40,872 bases of DNA from Desulfotignum sp. (GTDB lineage Bacteria > Desulfobacterota > Desulfobacteria > Desulfobacterales > Desulfobacteraceae): the NCBI GenBank assembly GCA_011389575.1, contig JAABUB010000023.1:1-40872 (forward strand). The letters run 5' to 3'. A program made the position numbers and the translations under genes. The notes under the pieces are model-generated. The model saw only the letters and a list, made by a program, of their open reading frames with translations, had not been told where the DNA came from and ran no database searches. Of this stretch, positions 7,435 to 16,257 are shown piece by piece. The stretch's first letter is position 1. Each line of letters opens with the position of its first letter.

Positions 7435-8967
7435 ATGATTGACGATACCATTAAGGTTCTGGTGGTGGATGATGAAGAAGGAATCCGGGATGTAACAGAA
7501 GGATATTTCCAAAAAAAAGGATATGAGGTATATACTGCTGAAAACGGAGCCAAGGCTTTAGAAATTATCAACCGCATAAATATTTCCTGCATTTTCACAG
7601 ACATCAACATGCCGGTGATGGATGGACTTGAACTGGCTGAAAAAATAAGACAGATTGAAAATACCCTCCCGGTGGTGGTGATGACCGGGTATCCGTCTTT
7701 GGAAAATTCCATTCAAACCTTGAAAAACGGGGTGGTGGACTATCTCATCAAACCGGTGAATCTTGAACAGATGGAGTTGACATTAAAGCGGATTTTACGG
7801 GAACGCGAACTGTTTGTGGAAAACCTGATTCTCAAGGAAGAAGTGGCCCGGAAAGCCAGGCTCCAGGAATTGAACACCCAGTTGCTCAAACGGGTGGAAG
7901 AAGTCAACACCCTGAACCGGGTAATGGAGGATTTTTCCGCCACTGATTCCAGCCACGGCATTTTTAATAAGGTGGTGGATTTAGGGGTGGAGGAACTCAA
8001 GGCAGACAGGGTTTTTTTTCATATTTTTTCAGAAAAGGATGCATCACTGGTTCTGGTGGCTGAATCTTCTTCCGCATATACCAGTGACCTGATTGTACGT
8101 CTGTTTGGAAAAGATATTCCTGAAAAAACCAAAATTTATGTAAAAGAATGCCTTATCACTGATGAAAACCCCTGCCTGGTTTCAGAATCAAAAAAAATCA
8201 GTCAGCTGGATGAACCGGTGAACTCCTTTATGGTTGTTCCCTTGAAAATCCGGGACAAAATTTTCGGGGTGGCATCTGCTTTTATTTTTCAGGAGAACCG
8301 GTTTTTCAGTGAAAAAGATATTTATTATATGAATTTCATCACCCAGAAGGCAGCTTCTGCTATTGAGAATATTGCCCTGTATGAAAATATATACGACAAT
8401 TTATTTTCCACCCTGTTTGCCTTTGTTACCGCCCTTGAAGTCAGAGATCTTTATACCCGCAGGCATTCCACCCGGGTGGCAAGGTATGCCCATATGATTG
8501 CCGAGGAAATGGGTTGTTCCGAAGAAGAGCTGGATGTGATAAATTTTGCCGGCAGCCTTCATGATATCGGTAAAATCGGGATCAGGGATGATATTCTTTT
8601 GAAACCAGGCCGGCTTACAGATGAAGAATATGAAAAAATCAAAGAACATCCGGTCATCGGAGCTGATATTATCAGCAAACTGGGGTTGTGGGACCGGGAA
8701 ATGGAGATCATCCGCCACCACCATGAACGATTTGACGGCAAAGGATATCCTGACGGGCTAAAGGCCGAAGCCATTCCCAAACTGGCCAGGATCATGGCAG
8801 TGGCTGATTGTTATGATGCCATGGCATCTGACCGGGCATACCGCAAAAAAATGGAAAAAAGCCTGGTCCTTAAAATCATACGGAAAAATTCAGGTACCCA
8901 GTTTGATCCACAGGTGGTGGAGGCTTTTTTACGCGTTTCTGAACAGGAGTTTCCCGATGATTTTTAA
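7435..8967 (+). CDS. Response regulator with GAF and HD-GYP domains (RpfG-like c-di-GMP phosphodiesterase)
   Basis: A 510-residue cytoplasmic protein. Residues 1-120 are a receiver domain with the acidic pair in VDDEE (about 12-14), phospho-acceptor D56 in FTDINMP and the lysine of YLIKP. A coiled linker leads to a GAF-like domain (about 155-315). The C-terminal HD-GYP domain (about 320-510) has H376-D377 in HDIGKIG, an HHERFDGKGYPDG segment with G437-Y438-P439, and VADCYDAM. HD-GYP enzymes cleave c-di-GMP to pGpG or GMP. With the PilZ gene immediately downstream and cheY next, it probably tunes c-di-GMP control of motility. The ribosome site is weak (AGG about 16 nt before ATG). Confidence 0.92.
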   Translation: MIDDTIKVLVVDDEEGIRDVTEGYFQKKGYEVYTAENGAKALEIINRINISCIFTDINMPVMDGLELAEKIRQIENTLPVVVMTGYPSLENSIQTLKNGVVDYLIKPVNLEQMELTLKRILRERELFVENLILKEEVARKARLQELNTQLLKRVEEVNTLNRVMEDFSATDSSHGIFNKVVDLGVEELKADRVFFHIFSEKDASLVLVAESSSAYTSDLIVRLFGKDIPEKTKIYVKECLITDENPCLVSESKKISQLDEPVNSFMVVPLKIRDKIFGVASAFIFQENRFFSEKDIYYMNFITQKAASAIENIALYENIYDNLFSTLFAFVTALEVRDLYTRRHSTRVARYAHMIAEEMGCSEEELDVINFAGSLHDIGKIGIRDDILLKPGRLTDEEYEKIKEHPVIGADIISKLGLWDREMEIIRHHHERFDGKGYPDGLKAEAIPKLARIMAVADCYDAMASDRAYRKKMEKSLVLKIIRKNSGTQFDPQVVEAFLRVSEQEFPDDF

Positions 8968-9047
8968 TGGGTTGAGCACACATGTAAAATGTGGTAATTT
9001 GGCACAAAACAACCTTCTATGTAAGGATATAAGGAAATGATCGGGTC

Positions 9048-9401
9048 ATGACCGTTTCACATCAGGATGACAGGCGAAAGCACCTCCGGGTGGATTTTTC
9101 CACCCGGATTCAGGTAATAGTGGGCCTGGATGATGCACAGGTAAACCTGGAAGGCAGTTCAAAAGACCTGAGTCTGAGAGGGATTTTTGTCATTACAGAC
9201 AAGCGGTTCACCCCGGGAAGTCGGTGTGTTGTAAAGATCTGTCTCACCGGTTCTCTTGAGAAAATTGAACTGGTCATGGAGGCAACTGTGGTACGCCAGA
9301 CCTCCAAAGGTATAGGGATTGTTTTTGATTCCATGGATGTGGAAACCTATTCCCATTTGAAAAAAATTGTACAGTATAATCAGATTGAGGATATTGACTG
9401 A
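9048..9401 (+). CDS. Single-domain PilZ protein (c-di-GMP effector)
   Basis: A 117-residue protein consisting of one PilZ domain. The c-di-GMP-binding N-terminal arginine motif RKHLR (about residues 10-14) follows DDR, and the second half-site appears as DLSLRGIF, the (D/N)xSxxG pattern. Beta strands such as VMEATVVRQTSKGIGIVF complete the barrel. PilZ proteins bind c-di-GMP and act on a partner; near flagellar genes they often act as brakes or modify transcription. It lies 80 nt after the HD-GYP enzyme gene and 109 nt before cheY. AAGGAA lies 11 nt before the ATG, a slightly long spacing. The partner cannot be read from sequence. Confidence 0.87.
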   Translation: MTVSHQDDRRKHLRVDFSTRIQVIVGLDDAQVNLEGSSKDLSLRGIFVITDKRFTPGSRCVVKICLTGSLEKIELVMEATVVRQTSKGIGIVFDSMDVETYSHLKKIVQYNQIEDID

Positions 9402-9510
9402 AAAATACCCGGTATAGCAATCTGTTTTGAAACCAAATGTGGAAAATTTACAGTTGGCATCTGTTCTGGAAGACAGAAAAAGGGGTTAAAATCCATATAA
9501 GGAGGGAAAT

Positions 9511-9891
9511 GTGGCAATGGACACATCCATCAAGGTTCTGATTGTTGACGATTTTGCTACCATGCGCCGTATTTTGAAAAATATTTTGAAGCAGCTGGGA
9601 TTTCGAAATCTGATTGAAGCTGATGATGGGACAACTGCCTGGGAGGTTATGGAAAATCAGAACATTGATCTGATCATATCCGACTGGAACATGCCCAAAA
9701 TGACCGGTCTGGAATTGTTGAAAAAAGTCCGGGCAAATTCCCAATATGCAAAAACCCCTTTTTTAATGGTAACAGCGGAAGCACAGAAACAAAATGTTAT
9801 CGAAGCGGTCCAGGCAGGGGTTTCCAATTATGTGGTAAAACCGTTTACAGCTGAAGCAATTTCCGACAAACTTGAAAAGATTTTAAAATAA
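9511..9891 (+). CDS. cheY: Chemotaxis response regulator CheY
   Basis: A 126-residue single receiver domain, very close in pattern to enterobacterial CheY. It has D13-D14 in [10 protein letters not shown], phospho-acceptor D58 in ISDWNMP, T88 in MVTAEA, Y107 and K110 in YVVKPFTA. Each sits one position after the E. coli residues D57, T87, Y106 and K109. Phosphorylated CheY binds the N-terminal peptide of FliM and switches motor rotation. The GTG at 9511 has AAGGAGG at ideal spacing; the ATG two codons later is the alternative. The stop overlaps the start of the next gene (TAATG), so the two are translationally coupled. No cheA or other chemotaxis genes are in the window. Confidence 0.93.
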   Translation: MAMDTSIKVLIVDDFATMRRILKNILKQLGFRNLIEADDGTTAWEVMENQNIDLIISDWNMPKMTGLELLKKVRANSQYAKTPFLMVTAEAQKQNVIEAVQAGVSNYVVKPFTAEAISDKLEKILK

Positions 9892-10952
9892 TGGGTTCTT
9901 TTGTGATTGAAACCAGCCAGAGCTCTACTGCCGGCCCGAACCTGGATGATACCATTGCCGTATTTGACAGAACAGGTATCGCCGGCGTAAGCAAAGGGCT
10001 GGAAAAGGTTCTGGACACAGCCCGAAAGGTGGCAAAATCCGATGCATCTGTTCTGATAACCGGAGAGAGCGGTACAGGAAAGGAATTGATTGCCCGGGCT
10101 ATCCATCAGAACAGTCCCCGGCGCAATGGCCCCATGGTGGTTATCAATTGCGGCGCCATTCCCGGTGAACTCCTTGAAAGTGAGTTGTTCGGACATGAAA
10201 AAGGGGCCTTCACAGGGGCCCACCGTGCCAGGACCGGACGATTTGAGATCGCTGACCAGGGCACGATATTTCTGGATGAAATCGGGGATATGAGTGCGGA
10301 GCTTCAGGTAAAACTGCTGCGGGCAATTCAGGAACGCAGGTTTGAGCGGGTTGGCGGCACCCAGACCATTGATGTGGATATCCGGATAATCTCTGCAACC
10401 AACATGGATCTTGAACGTGCCATGAACCAGGGCCGGTTCAGAGAGGATCTTTTCTACCGGCTTAATGTGATTCCCATTCATATTCTGCCGCTGCGGGAGC
10501 GCAGAGAAGACGTGATGCCCCTTGTGGACCATTTTCAGGACAATCTTTTACACCGGCTGAAAGATTTTGTGCCCAGGCAGTTTTCCAGTGAGGCCAGGCA
10601 GGCCCTTATCAATTATGACTGGCCCGGCAATATCAGGGAACTGGAAAATATGATTGAGCGGATTGCTGTTCTGGTGGAAGATCTGGAGGTGCAGCTGCAT
10701 GACCTGCCCGGATGTATTACCCAGACGGCTTCCTGCCACTATTCTCCCAGTGTTTCTTCTGTCTTCACCAACGGTATCGGGTTTACCGAAGCGGTTGATC
10801 TGTACCAGCGGGCATTGATTGTCCACGCCCTTGCAGAGACCGGCTGGATAAAAGCCAGAGCTGCGGAGCTTTTGAAAATGAACCGCACCACACTGGTGGA
10901 AAAAATCAAAAAAATGCACCTTGCGCCTGAGTCGGAAATGCCTGAATTTTGA
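9891..10952 (+). CDS. Receiver-less sigma-54 enhancer-binding activator
   Basis: A 353-residue sigma-54 activator. The N-terminus (about 30 residues) is too short for a sensory or receiver domain, and the AAA+ core starts almost at once. Walker A is GESGTGKE (58-65), the sigma-54-contacting loop GAFTGA is 105-110, Walker B is IFLDE (126-130), and arginine-finger/sensor segments follow ([21 protein letters not shown]). A Fis-type HTH ends the protein (about 317-345; [19 protein letters not shown]). It is coupled to cheY by a 1-nt overlap. It is well placed to drive the four -24/-12 promoters of the cluster. Without an input domain it may be constitutive or controlled by a partner, as FlhF or FlhG-type factors do elsewhere. 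Confidence 0.9.
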   Translation: MGSFVIETSQSSTAGPNLDDTIAVFDRTGIAGVSKGLEKVLDTARKVAKSDASVLITGESGTGKELIARAIHQNSPRRNGPMVVINCGAIPGELLESELFGHEKGAFTGAHRARTGRFEIADQGTIFLDEIGDMSAELQVKLLRAIQERRFERVGGTQTIDVDIRIISATNMDLERAMNQGRFREDLFYRLNVIPIHILPLRERREDVMPLVDHFQDNLLHRLKDFVPRQFSSEARQALINYDWPGNIRELENMIERIAVLVEDLEVQLHDLPGCITQTASCHYSPSVSSVFTNGIGFTEAVDLYQRALIVHALAETGWIKARAAELLKMNRTTLVEKIKKMHLAPESEMPEF

Positions 10953-10965
10953 TGTTGTGTTACTT

Positions 10966-10981
10966 TGGCACATAAATTGCT
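10966..10981 (+). promoter_or_regulatory. Sigma-54 promoter of the TPR/flbD-like operon
   Basis: TGGCACATAAATTGCT matches the consensus TGGCAC-N5-TTGCW perfectly, with GG and GC exactly 10 nt apart. It lies 14 nt after the activator stop codon and about 57 nt before the TPR gene. Confidence 0.88.
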
Positions 10982-11037
10982 GTCATAAATTACTGATTTA
11001 TTCTGCAAACGGCATTAATCTCTGGGATACAGTATAG

Positions 11038-13590
11038 ATGATGAAAAAGTTGATTGACAGTCCAGTAAAGCAGATTCGGCTGATGCTTCTACCATGTCTG
11101 TTTCTGGCCTTTTTCTTTGGAACCGCCATGGCCCAAAAAGCCGTCATTCAAAATATCACCATAGATGAAAATCCCTTGTCTGTGCAAGTTGACCTTACAA
11201 AAAAAGTACCTGCCAAGGTGATTCAAATTGCAAGCAAAGAACTCCTTATTGCACTGAAGAATGCTGTGGTTTCAAGAAATTTAAAGGTGACGGGCCGGCA
11301 CCTGCCCGGTATAGAAGCAATCAATATCGAGTCTCTGCAAGGCGATGTCGTGGCAATGGTGGTCATCAGCAGGGCTTCCCACGGACCGGTTACATCGGGT
11401 TTTAACGCCTCCGGAACACGGTTTGTTGCATCCATGGCCCCGGTGAAAACCCCTGCTGCAATAAAAACCAAACAACCCCCTGTGCCGGAAAATACGGTTG
11501 AAAAAACCGAACCTGCACCAAAAACCGGGCCGGTGGAAGAAACCAGCCCTGACCGGCAAAACATACAGCAAACAGCTGACACCGGGCAGGCTGCTGAGGC
11601 AAAAGATACCGTCAAAATTCCAACACCATCTGTCTATGTTCCGCCCCCAAGAGAAAAAAGCCGGTTCCAGGGGGATATCTCCGATCTGCACCGGCGCATC
11701 GCCTCCGGTGCGTGCGGGACTGACATCCGGATCAACAATGCCGTCGACCTGATTAAAAACACACAGTACGCAAAAGCATTTGACCTGCTGGATTCATATA
11801 TAAGGCAGCAGGATGCCGCCTGTCTGGAACAGGCGTATTATCTGCGGGCCTATGCATTTTACAAACGTATCGACCAAGATGATTTCGCTATGCTGATCAC
11901 GGCAGAACGCATGTTTCAAGATGCTCTGGTTTTGTACCCGCAATCCGAATATGTGCCGTTTGCCTACACCGCCATCGGCATGATACATATGGGTTTAAAC
12001 AATATGCCTGCTGCCCGGGGATATTTCAATATTGTCGTCCAGGAATACGAGAACTATGCGGGCAGGCCGGAAGCGTTGTTTTACCTGGCAGAAATTTTTG
12101 ATGAAAATGGATATGTTGATAAGGCCCTTGATTTTTACAAGCAGGTGTTTGAAGCCCCTTCAGACAATGCTTATATTGTGGATGCCGGTATCGGGTATGG
12201 AAAGACATTGTTTGAAAAACAGCAGTATTACAAAGCATTATCCGTATTTAACCATGTGGTCCGGGTGGATGGAAAAAAGATATATGATTCACCGGATCTT
12301 TTGCAGTATATGGGGGATACCGGTTATGCACTCTCTTTGGCCAAAACAGCCAGAAAAAACTATATGCGCTTGATGAACCTGTTTGAAGATATTCCAGACA
12401 AAGATGTTCTCCTGAGCCGGGTAGGAGATACCTATGCCATGGAAAACCAGGAAAAAAAAGCAGTGCAGATGTATGAACTGGTGCGAAAGGAATTTCCCGA
12501 TACCCAGGGATACATCACTGCATCCATGGGGCTTGCCCGGTATCTTGAGGCCGATCCTGAAAAAATTGAAATCTATGAGATGATCAAAAACCGGTTTCCG
12601 GAAAATACCTATGCCCGCATGGCCATGATGCGGCTGGCAGAAATTTACCAGAAGAACGGTGAATTTAACAAATGTATCAAGGAAATTGAAGACCTGTTGA
12701 CCGCCCATCCCCGGGGGCTGCGGTATGATGCGGTCAAACTTATGCAAAAAGCCTATGAAGGCCTTTTTGAGCACCAGCTTGAAAAAAACGATTACCCTTC
12801 GGTGTTGAACCGGTATGAATCAGAGTACAACAGGATCGACAAGATGGACAGCCGCAAAATCGCCTTCAGTGTTGGGAATGCCTATCTGAGGGCCAGCCTT
12901 TTTGAAGAAGCCTTCAACCATCTGTGGGTTGCGTATAAACAGTACAAAAGATCTGAAAGATCTCCTGAACTGCTGTTTTCTTTAGGGGTTGCCATGGATG
13001 AATCCGGCAGGGATGATGATGCCGTAAAAATATTTCAGGCATTTTCACATCAGTTTAAAAACCATGAAAGCCGGGTGGAAGCTCTGATTCGTACAGGAGA
13101 TATTTTTCTTGAAAAAAAGAAGTATGCTTCTGCTGACACCGCTTTTAAAACAGCCCGTGACGCTGCTGAAAATCATCTGGTAAAAGGCCATGTCCTGTTG
13201 CGGCATGCAGCGGTGTTTGCGGCACAAAACGATCTGGAAAAGGCTGCAGAACTCCGGGTTGCGGCAGTAAAGGCGTTTGCTGCCGCACCTGGAAAAAATT
13301 ATGAAATTCTTGCCAAAGCATATAAGACCCTGGGCAATACCTATATCAATCTAACCTCCTATGTTCAGGCAGCAGATGCGTTTTCAAAAGCTCTGGATTT
13401 CAGTGAAGGTGACCGGTTAAAGGCCAATCTGGGATTTCTGCTGGGGGATGCCTATCAAAAGGGAAATGTCCTGCCTAAAGCCAGAGCAGCTTTTGAACAG
13501 GTGGCAGATACCTATGATTCGGTCTGGGCCAGACTGGCCCGTCAGCGGCTGACCACCCTGGATCTGGCCCAAACCATTACAAATTCATAA
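11038..13590 (+). CDS. Exported AMIN-like/TPR protein in the flagellar locus
   Basis: An 850-residue secreted or periplasmic protein. A signal peptide covers about residues 1-32 (positive start, hydrophobic LMLLPCLFLAFFFGTAMA, cleavage likely after AMA). Residues about 33-130 look like an AMIN-type beta domain, which in other proteins binds peptidoglycan or secretin/flagellar partners. A proline-, lysine- and glutamate-rich linker (about 135-205) follows. The rest is a chain of tetratricopeptide-like repeats (for example AYYLRAYAFYKRI, ALFYLAEIFDENGYVDKALDFYKQVF, LLFSLGVAMDESGRDDDAVKIF). It has its own sigma-54 promoter and sits between two sigma-54 activator genes, implying a flagellum-linked envelope role. 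I do not recognise a named gene. It is cotranscribed with the downstream FlbD-like gene (16-nt gap). Confidence 0.8.
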   Translation: MMKKLIDSPVKQIRLMLLPCLFLAFFFGTAMAQKAVIQNITIDENPLSVQVDLTKKVPAKVIQIASKELLIALKNAVVSRNLKVTGRHLPGIEAINIESLQGDVVAMVVISRASHGPVTSGFNASGTRFVASMAPVKTPAAIKTKQPPVPENTVEKTEPAPKTGPVEETSPDRQNIQQTADTGQAAEAKDTVKIPTPSVYVPPPREKSRFQGDISDLHRRIASGACGTDIRINNAVDLIKNTQYAKAFDLLDSYIRQQDAACLEQAYYLRAYAFYKRIDQDDFAMLITAERMFQDALVLYPQSEYVPFAYTAIGMIHMGLNNMPAARGYFNIVVQEYENYAGRPEALFYLAEIFDENGYVDKALDFYKQVFEAPSDNAYIVDAGIGYGKTLFEKQQYYKALSVFNHVVRVDGKKIYDSPDLLQYMGDTGYALSLAKTARKNYMRLMNLFEDIPDKDVLLSRVGDTYAMENQEKKAVQMYELVRKEFPDTQGYITASMGLARYLEADPEKIEIYEMIKNRFPENTYARMAMMRLAEIYQKNGEFNKCIKEIEDLLTAHPRGLRYDAVKLMQKAYEGLFEHQLEKNDYPSVLNRYESEYNRIDKMDSRKIAFSVGNAYLRASLFEEAFNHLWVAYKQYKRSERSPELLFSLGVAMDESGRDDDAVKIFQAFSHQFKNHESRVEALIRTGDIFLEKKKYASADTAFKTARDAAENHLVKGHVLLRHAAVFAAQNDLEKAAELRVAAVKAFAAAPGKNYEILAKAYKTLGNTYINLTSYVQAADAFSKALDFSEGDRLKANLGFLLGDAYQKGNVLPKARAAFEQVADTYDSVWARLARQRLTTLDLAQTITNS

Positions 13591-13606
13591 GAGGTAACTC
13601 CCAACC

Positions 13607-14971
13607 GTGCCAGGAAATCGGCTCTATATTATAGTGGAACATCCCAAAGAAAGGATGGGGTATGCAGCATTTTTCGAAGGCCTGGGGTTTCTGGTGGATG
13701 CTGTGCCCGATGGATCGGATGCCATTGCATATCTGTATGAAAAAAAACCCGATATCGTCATCGCAGATGCGTCTGCTCCGGAATTCGACCCCAATGCATT
13801 TTTAGAAAAGCAGATCTCTGTCCCCAACCAGTGTAAAACCATCATCATCACGGCGGAACCAGTGGTGGACCATGCGGTGCATCTGATGAAGATCGGTGCA
13901 CTGGATTATCTGATCAAGCCTTTGGACATGCAGCAGTTGGAACTTTGTGTCCGGCGGGGTCTGCTGCTGCACCCGGGGGGATCAAAAAACGGGGAAAAAC
14001 AATATTCCCAGAAAAAATCTGTTCCCATTATTACCAGGAACCAGGCCATGCAGGACCTGTTGAAACTCGCAGAACGGGTGGCGGATTCCAGTGCATCGGT
14101 TCTGATTCAGGGCGAAAGCGGCACAGGCAAGGAATTGTTTGCCAGATACATCCATGAGAAAAGCAACCGTTCTTCCCAGCCTTTTGTGGCGGTCAATTGT
14201 GCGGCCCTGCCTGAACATCTTCTGGAAAGCGAATTGTTCGGTCATGAAAAAGGTGCCTTTACCGGGGCCATTGTCCGGAAAATCGGCAAATTTGAACTGG
14301 CACACAAAGGCACCCTTTTTCTGGATGAAATTACGGAAATGCAGTTTCATCTGCAGTCGAAACTGCTGCGGGTACTCCAGGAAAGGACCGTGGACCGGGT
14401 GGGCGGAACCCATCCCGTGACCGTGGATGTCCGGGTTATAGCAACCACCAACCGCAATGCCAGGCAGGCCGTGGAAAAAAATGATTTCAGGCAGGATCTG
14501 TTTTATCGCCTCAATACCATTCCCCTTGTGATCCCGCCACTGCGGCACCGGATCAATGATGTGAAAATCCTGTGCGAGTTTTTCAGAAAAAAATTTTGTA
14601 AACTTGACAGGCGCAATGTCAAAGGAATGACAGATGCGGCCCTGGCCATACTGGAACAACATCCTTTTTACGGTAATGTCAGAGAACTGGAAAATATTAT
14701 CCACCGCGCTGTACTGCTGGCCAACGCAAATCGTATCCAGCCACAAGACCTTTTGATGGATGATGCCGCCCCGGAGCAAAATTTTGTACCCCAACCACCA
14801 GAAGATCCGCAGCCAGAGCCGGAACCAGGTTCCTTAAAGGACATGGAACAGAAAATGATCTTTAAAACCCTTGACCGGACAGAGGGAAACAGGACCCATG
14901 CTGCCAAAATTCTGGGCGTATCCGTGCGCACCCTGCGCAATAAACTCAAGGAATATAAAGAAGCCGGATGA
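13607..14971 (+). CDS. FlbD/FlrC-like sigma-54 response regulator with degenerate receiver
   Basis: A 454-residue NtrC-family activator. The receiver (1-120) keeps phospho-acceptor D54 (IADASAP), T82 and K104 (YLIKPL), but the usual acidic pair is E11-H12, so Mg2+ binding and phosphorylation are doubtful. The AAA+ domain has Walker A GESGTGKE (169-176), GAFTGA (216-221), LFLDE and NVRELENI. A proline-rich linker (about 390-405) leads to a Fis-type HTH (NRTHAAKILGVSVRTLRNKLKEY). The closest analogue is Caulobacter FlbD, a flagellar class II/III activator that also has an atypical receiver; FlrC is the other option. The start is a GTG at 13607 behind AAGAGG. It lies directly upstream of the flgB operon and its sigma-54 promoter. 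Confidence 0.87.
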   Translation: MPGNRLYIIVEHPKERMGYAAFFEGLGFLVDAVPDGSDAIAYLYEKKPDIVIADASAPEFDPNAFLEKQISVPNQCKTIIITAEPVVDHAVHLMKIGALDYLIKPLDMQQLELCVRRGLLLHPGGSKNGEKQYSQKKSVPIITRNQAMQDLLKLAERVADSSASVLIQGESGTGKELFARYIHEKSNRSSQPFVAVNCAALPEHLLESELFGHEKGAFTGAIVRKIGKFELAHKGTLFLDEITEMQFHLQSKLLRVLQERTVDRVGGTHPVTVDVRVIATTNRNARQAVEKNDFRQDLFYRLNTIPLVIPPLRHRINDVKILCEFFRKKFCKLDRRNVKGMTDAALAILEQHPFYGNVRELENIIHRAVLLANANRIQPQDLLMDDAAPEQNFVPQPPEDPQPEPEPGSLKDMEQKMIFKTLDRTEGNRTHAAKILGVSVRTLRNKLKEYKEAG

Positions 14972-14998
14972 TGTAAGTGCAGGTGTTGATTTAAATTT

Positions 14999-15014
14999 CG
15001 GCATGTAATTTGCA
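14999..15014 (+). promoter_or_regulatory. Sigma-54 promoter of the flgB-flgC-fliE-fliF operon
   Basis: CGGCATGTAATTTGCA has GG (15000-15001) and GC (15012-15013) at exact spacing and a full TTGCA -12 box. It lies 28 nt after the activator stop and about 77 nt before flgB. Confidence 0.82.
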
Positions 15015-15090
15015 AACATCAATTTTTACATGACATGTGTAATAACCCGATTGTGTTTTCAAGGTGTTCAAAAAACAGGGGGACAGGAAA

Positions 15091-15411
15091 ATGACAGATG
15101 CAGCATTGTTTGGGCACAGAGCCCAAAAACCGGACTTTGCCAGAACCCTGAATCAGGTTATAGGCATTGCCGGTCCTGATTATCCGGACAGAACAATAAA
15201 AACACATGCAGGATGCAACCAGGAACCGTCCGCTTTTGTGTCATGCAGAGAACATGAAAAAGAAAATGATTATCTGCATTCAGATGCTGTGTATATTGAT
15301 ACCAGGATGCTGCACCTGATGGAAAACAATATCACATACAAAAATACCACTGAAAAGCTGCTGCAGCAAATGACAATCATCACCCATGCCATGGGTGAGG
15401 GAGGAAAATAA
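15091..15411 (+). CDS. flgB: Flagellar proximal rod protein FlgB, short and divergent
   Basis: A 106-residue protein, shorter than the usual roughly 130. The C-terminal half matches FlgB (VYIDTRMLHLMENNITYKN, then TEKLLQQM), where FlgB typically reads VDLDKEMAKLxENxLxYQ. The N-terminal half lacks the rod/hook signature (ANIANxxTPGYK) and has no hydrophobic helix like that of other FlgB proteins. The ATG at 15091 follows AGGGGG at good spacing; the frame stays open from a GTG at 15064, which does not restore the motif. Position immediately before flgC and fliE supports the call. It would form the first rod segment above the MS ring. The divergent N-terminus is either a real lineage trait or a degraded end. 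Confidence 0.7.
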   Translation: MTDAALFGHRAQKPDFARTLNQVIGIAGPDYPDRTIKTHAGCNQEPSAFVSCREHEKENDYLHSDAVYIDTRMLHLMENNITYKNTTEKLLQQMTIITHAMGEGGK

Positions 15412-15414
15412 TTC

Positions 15415-15912
15415 ATGGATCTGCTCAATGCATCACGGATCAGCGGCACAGCCCTGGCCGCCCACCGCACCAAATTGAATGTCATCGCTGAAAACCTGGC
15501 CAATGTCGACACCACACGAACGGAGGAAGGCGGACCATACCGGCGTAAAATGGTGATATTCAAAGGAGATGATATTGATTCGTTCCAGAGCGTTCTGGAA
15601 AAAAAACAGGCCCGCAAAAAAGTGGGAGATATTGAACTTGCCCCCATAGAGTTCGAAGACGAGTTGAAACAAGACAAAGGCAGCGGGGTCAGGGTGGACG
15701 AGGTTGTCAAGTCCCAGGAGGATTTCAGGCTGGTTTACAATCCTGCCCATCCTGATGCAGATCCGCAGACAGGATATGTTCAGATGCCCAATGTGGACCA
15801 TTTGACGGAGATCGCTGATATGCTGGTGGCCAAACGCAGTTACGAGGCAAGTGTTACCGCCTTGTCCGCCACAAAGGACATGATGACCAAAGCACTTGAA
15901 ATAGGCAGATAA
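15415..15912 (+). CDS. flgC: Flagellar proximal rod protein FlgC
   Basis: A 165-residue axial protein of the proximal rod, exported by the flagellar type III system. The N-terminal signature is LNVIAENLANVDTTRTEEGGPYRRK, where the family has NIANxxTxxxxxGGPYRR. The C-terminal end is MLVAKRSYEASVTALSATKDMMTKALEIGR, the usual helix for coiled packing. The start lies 3 nt after the flgB stop, so the two are probably coupled. The middle (about 55-100) is charged and slightly longer than in E. coli FlgC (134 aa). Confidence 0.93.
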   Translation: MDLLNASRISGTALAAHRTKLNVIAENLANVDTTRTEEGGPYRRKMVIFKGDDIDSFQSVLEKKQARKKVGDIELAPIEFEDELKQDKGSGVRVDEVVKSQEDFRLVYNPAHPDADPQTGYVQMPNVDHLTEIADMLVAKRSYEASVTALSATKDMMTKALEIGR

Positions 15913-15946
15913 GGTATAATATCCAGGAATAACCAAAGGAGGCATT

Positions 15947-16240
15947 GTGGCAGATATCAATGGGATTGACAACAAGATCAGCCTGCACACTGAACCGGTC
16001 AGCAGCCGGGTACACAGACGGGACCCGGCATTTGCACAAAGACTTAAGGCTGCTGTATCAGATGTAAATGACCGGCAGCATACTGCAGATGATGCTGTCC
16101 AGGCAGTTATCAAAGGAGAGATGGGCATACATGAGGGGATGCTGGCCCTGGGCAGGGCAAGTACTTCCCTTAAGCTGCTGGCCGCGGTGCGCAACAAGGC
16201 CATGACTGCATACAATGAAATCAAGCGCATGCAGGTATAG
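15947..16240 (+). CDS. fliE: Flagellar hook-basal body protein FliE
   Basis: A 97-residue adapter between MS ring and rod. The C-terminal half carries the family pattern: AVQAVIKGEMGIHEGMLALGRASTSLKLLAAVRNKAMTAYNEI, with the invariant MxxxQ/GKAxxSxxL-like core and the terminal helix ending in IKRMQV. The start codon is a GTG at 15947, decided by a strong AAAGGAGG 5 nt upstream. It lies between flgC and fliF in the standard order. Confidence 0.9.
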   Translation: MADINGIDNKISLHTEPVSSRVHRRDPAFAQRLKAAVSDVNDRQHTADDAVQAVIKGEMGIHEGMLALGRASTSLKLLAAVRNKAMTAYNEIKRMQV

Positions 16241-16257
16241 GTGCGGAAAGAGGCCGT

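Noticed and set aside
9000..9015. Sigma-54-like TGGCAC before the PilZ gene
   Set aside because: The -12 box reads AACC instead of TTGC, so GC at the right spacing is missing.
9455..9470. Sigma-54-like TGGCAT before cheY
   Set aside because: The -12 dinucleotide is GG rather than GC; the match is too poor to call.
15064..15090. GTG start for flgB at 15064
   Set aside because: It adds nine residues without family similarity and has a poorer ribosome site than the ATG at 15091.
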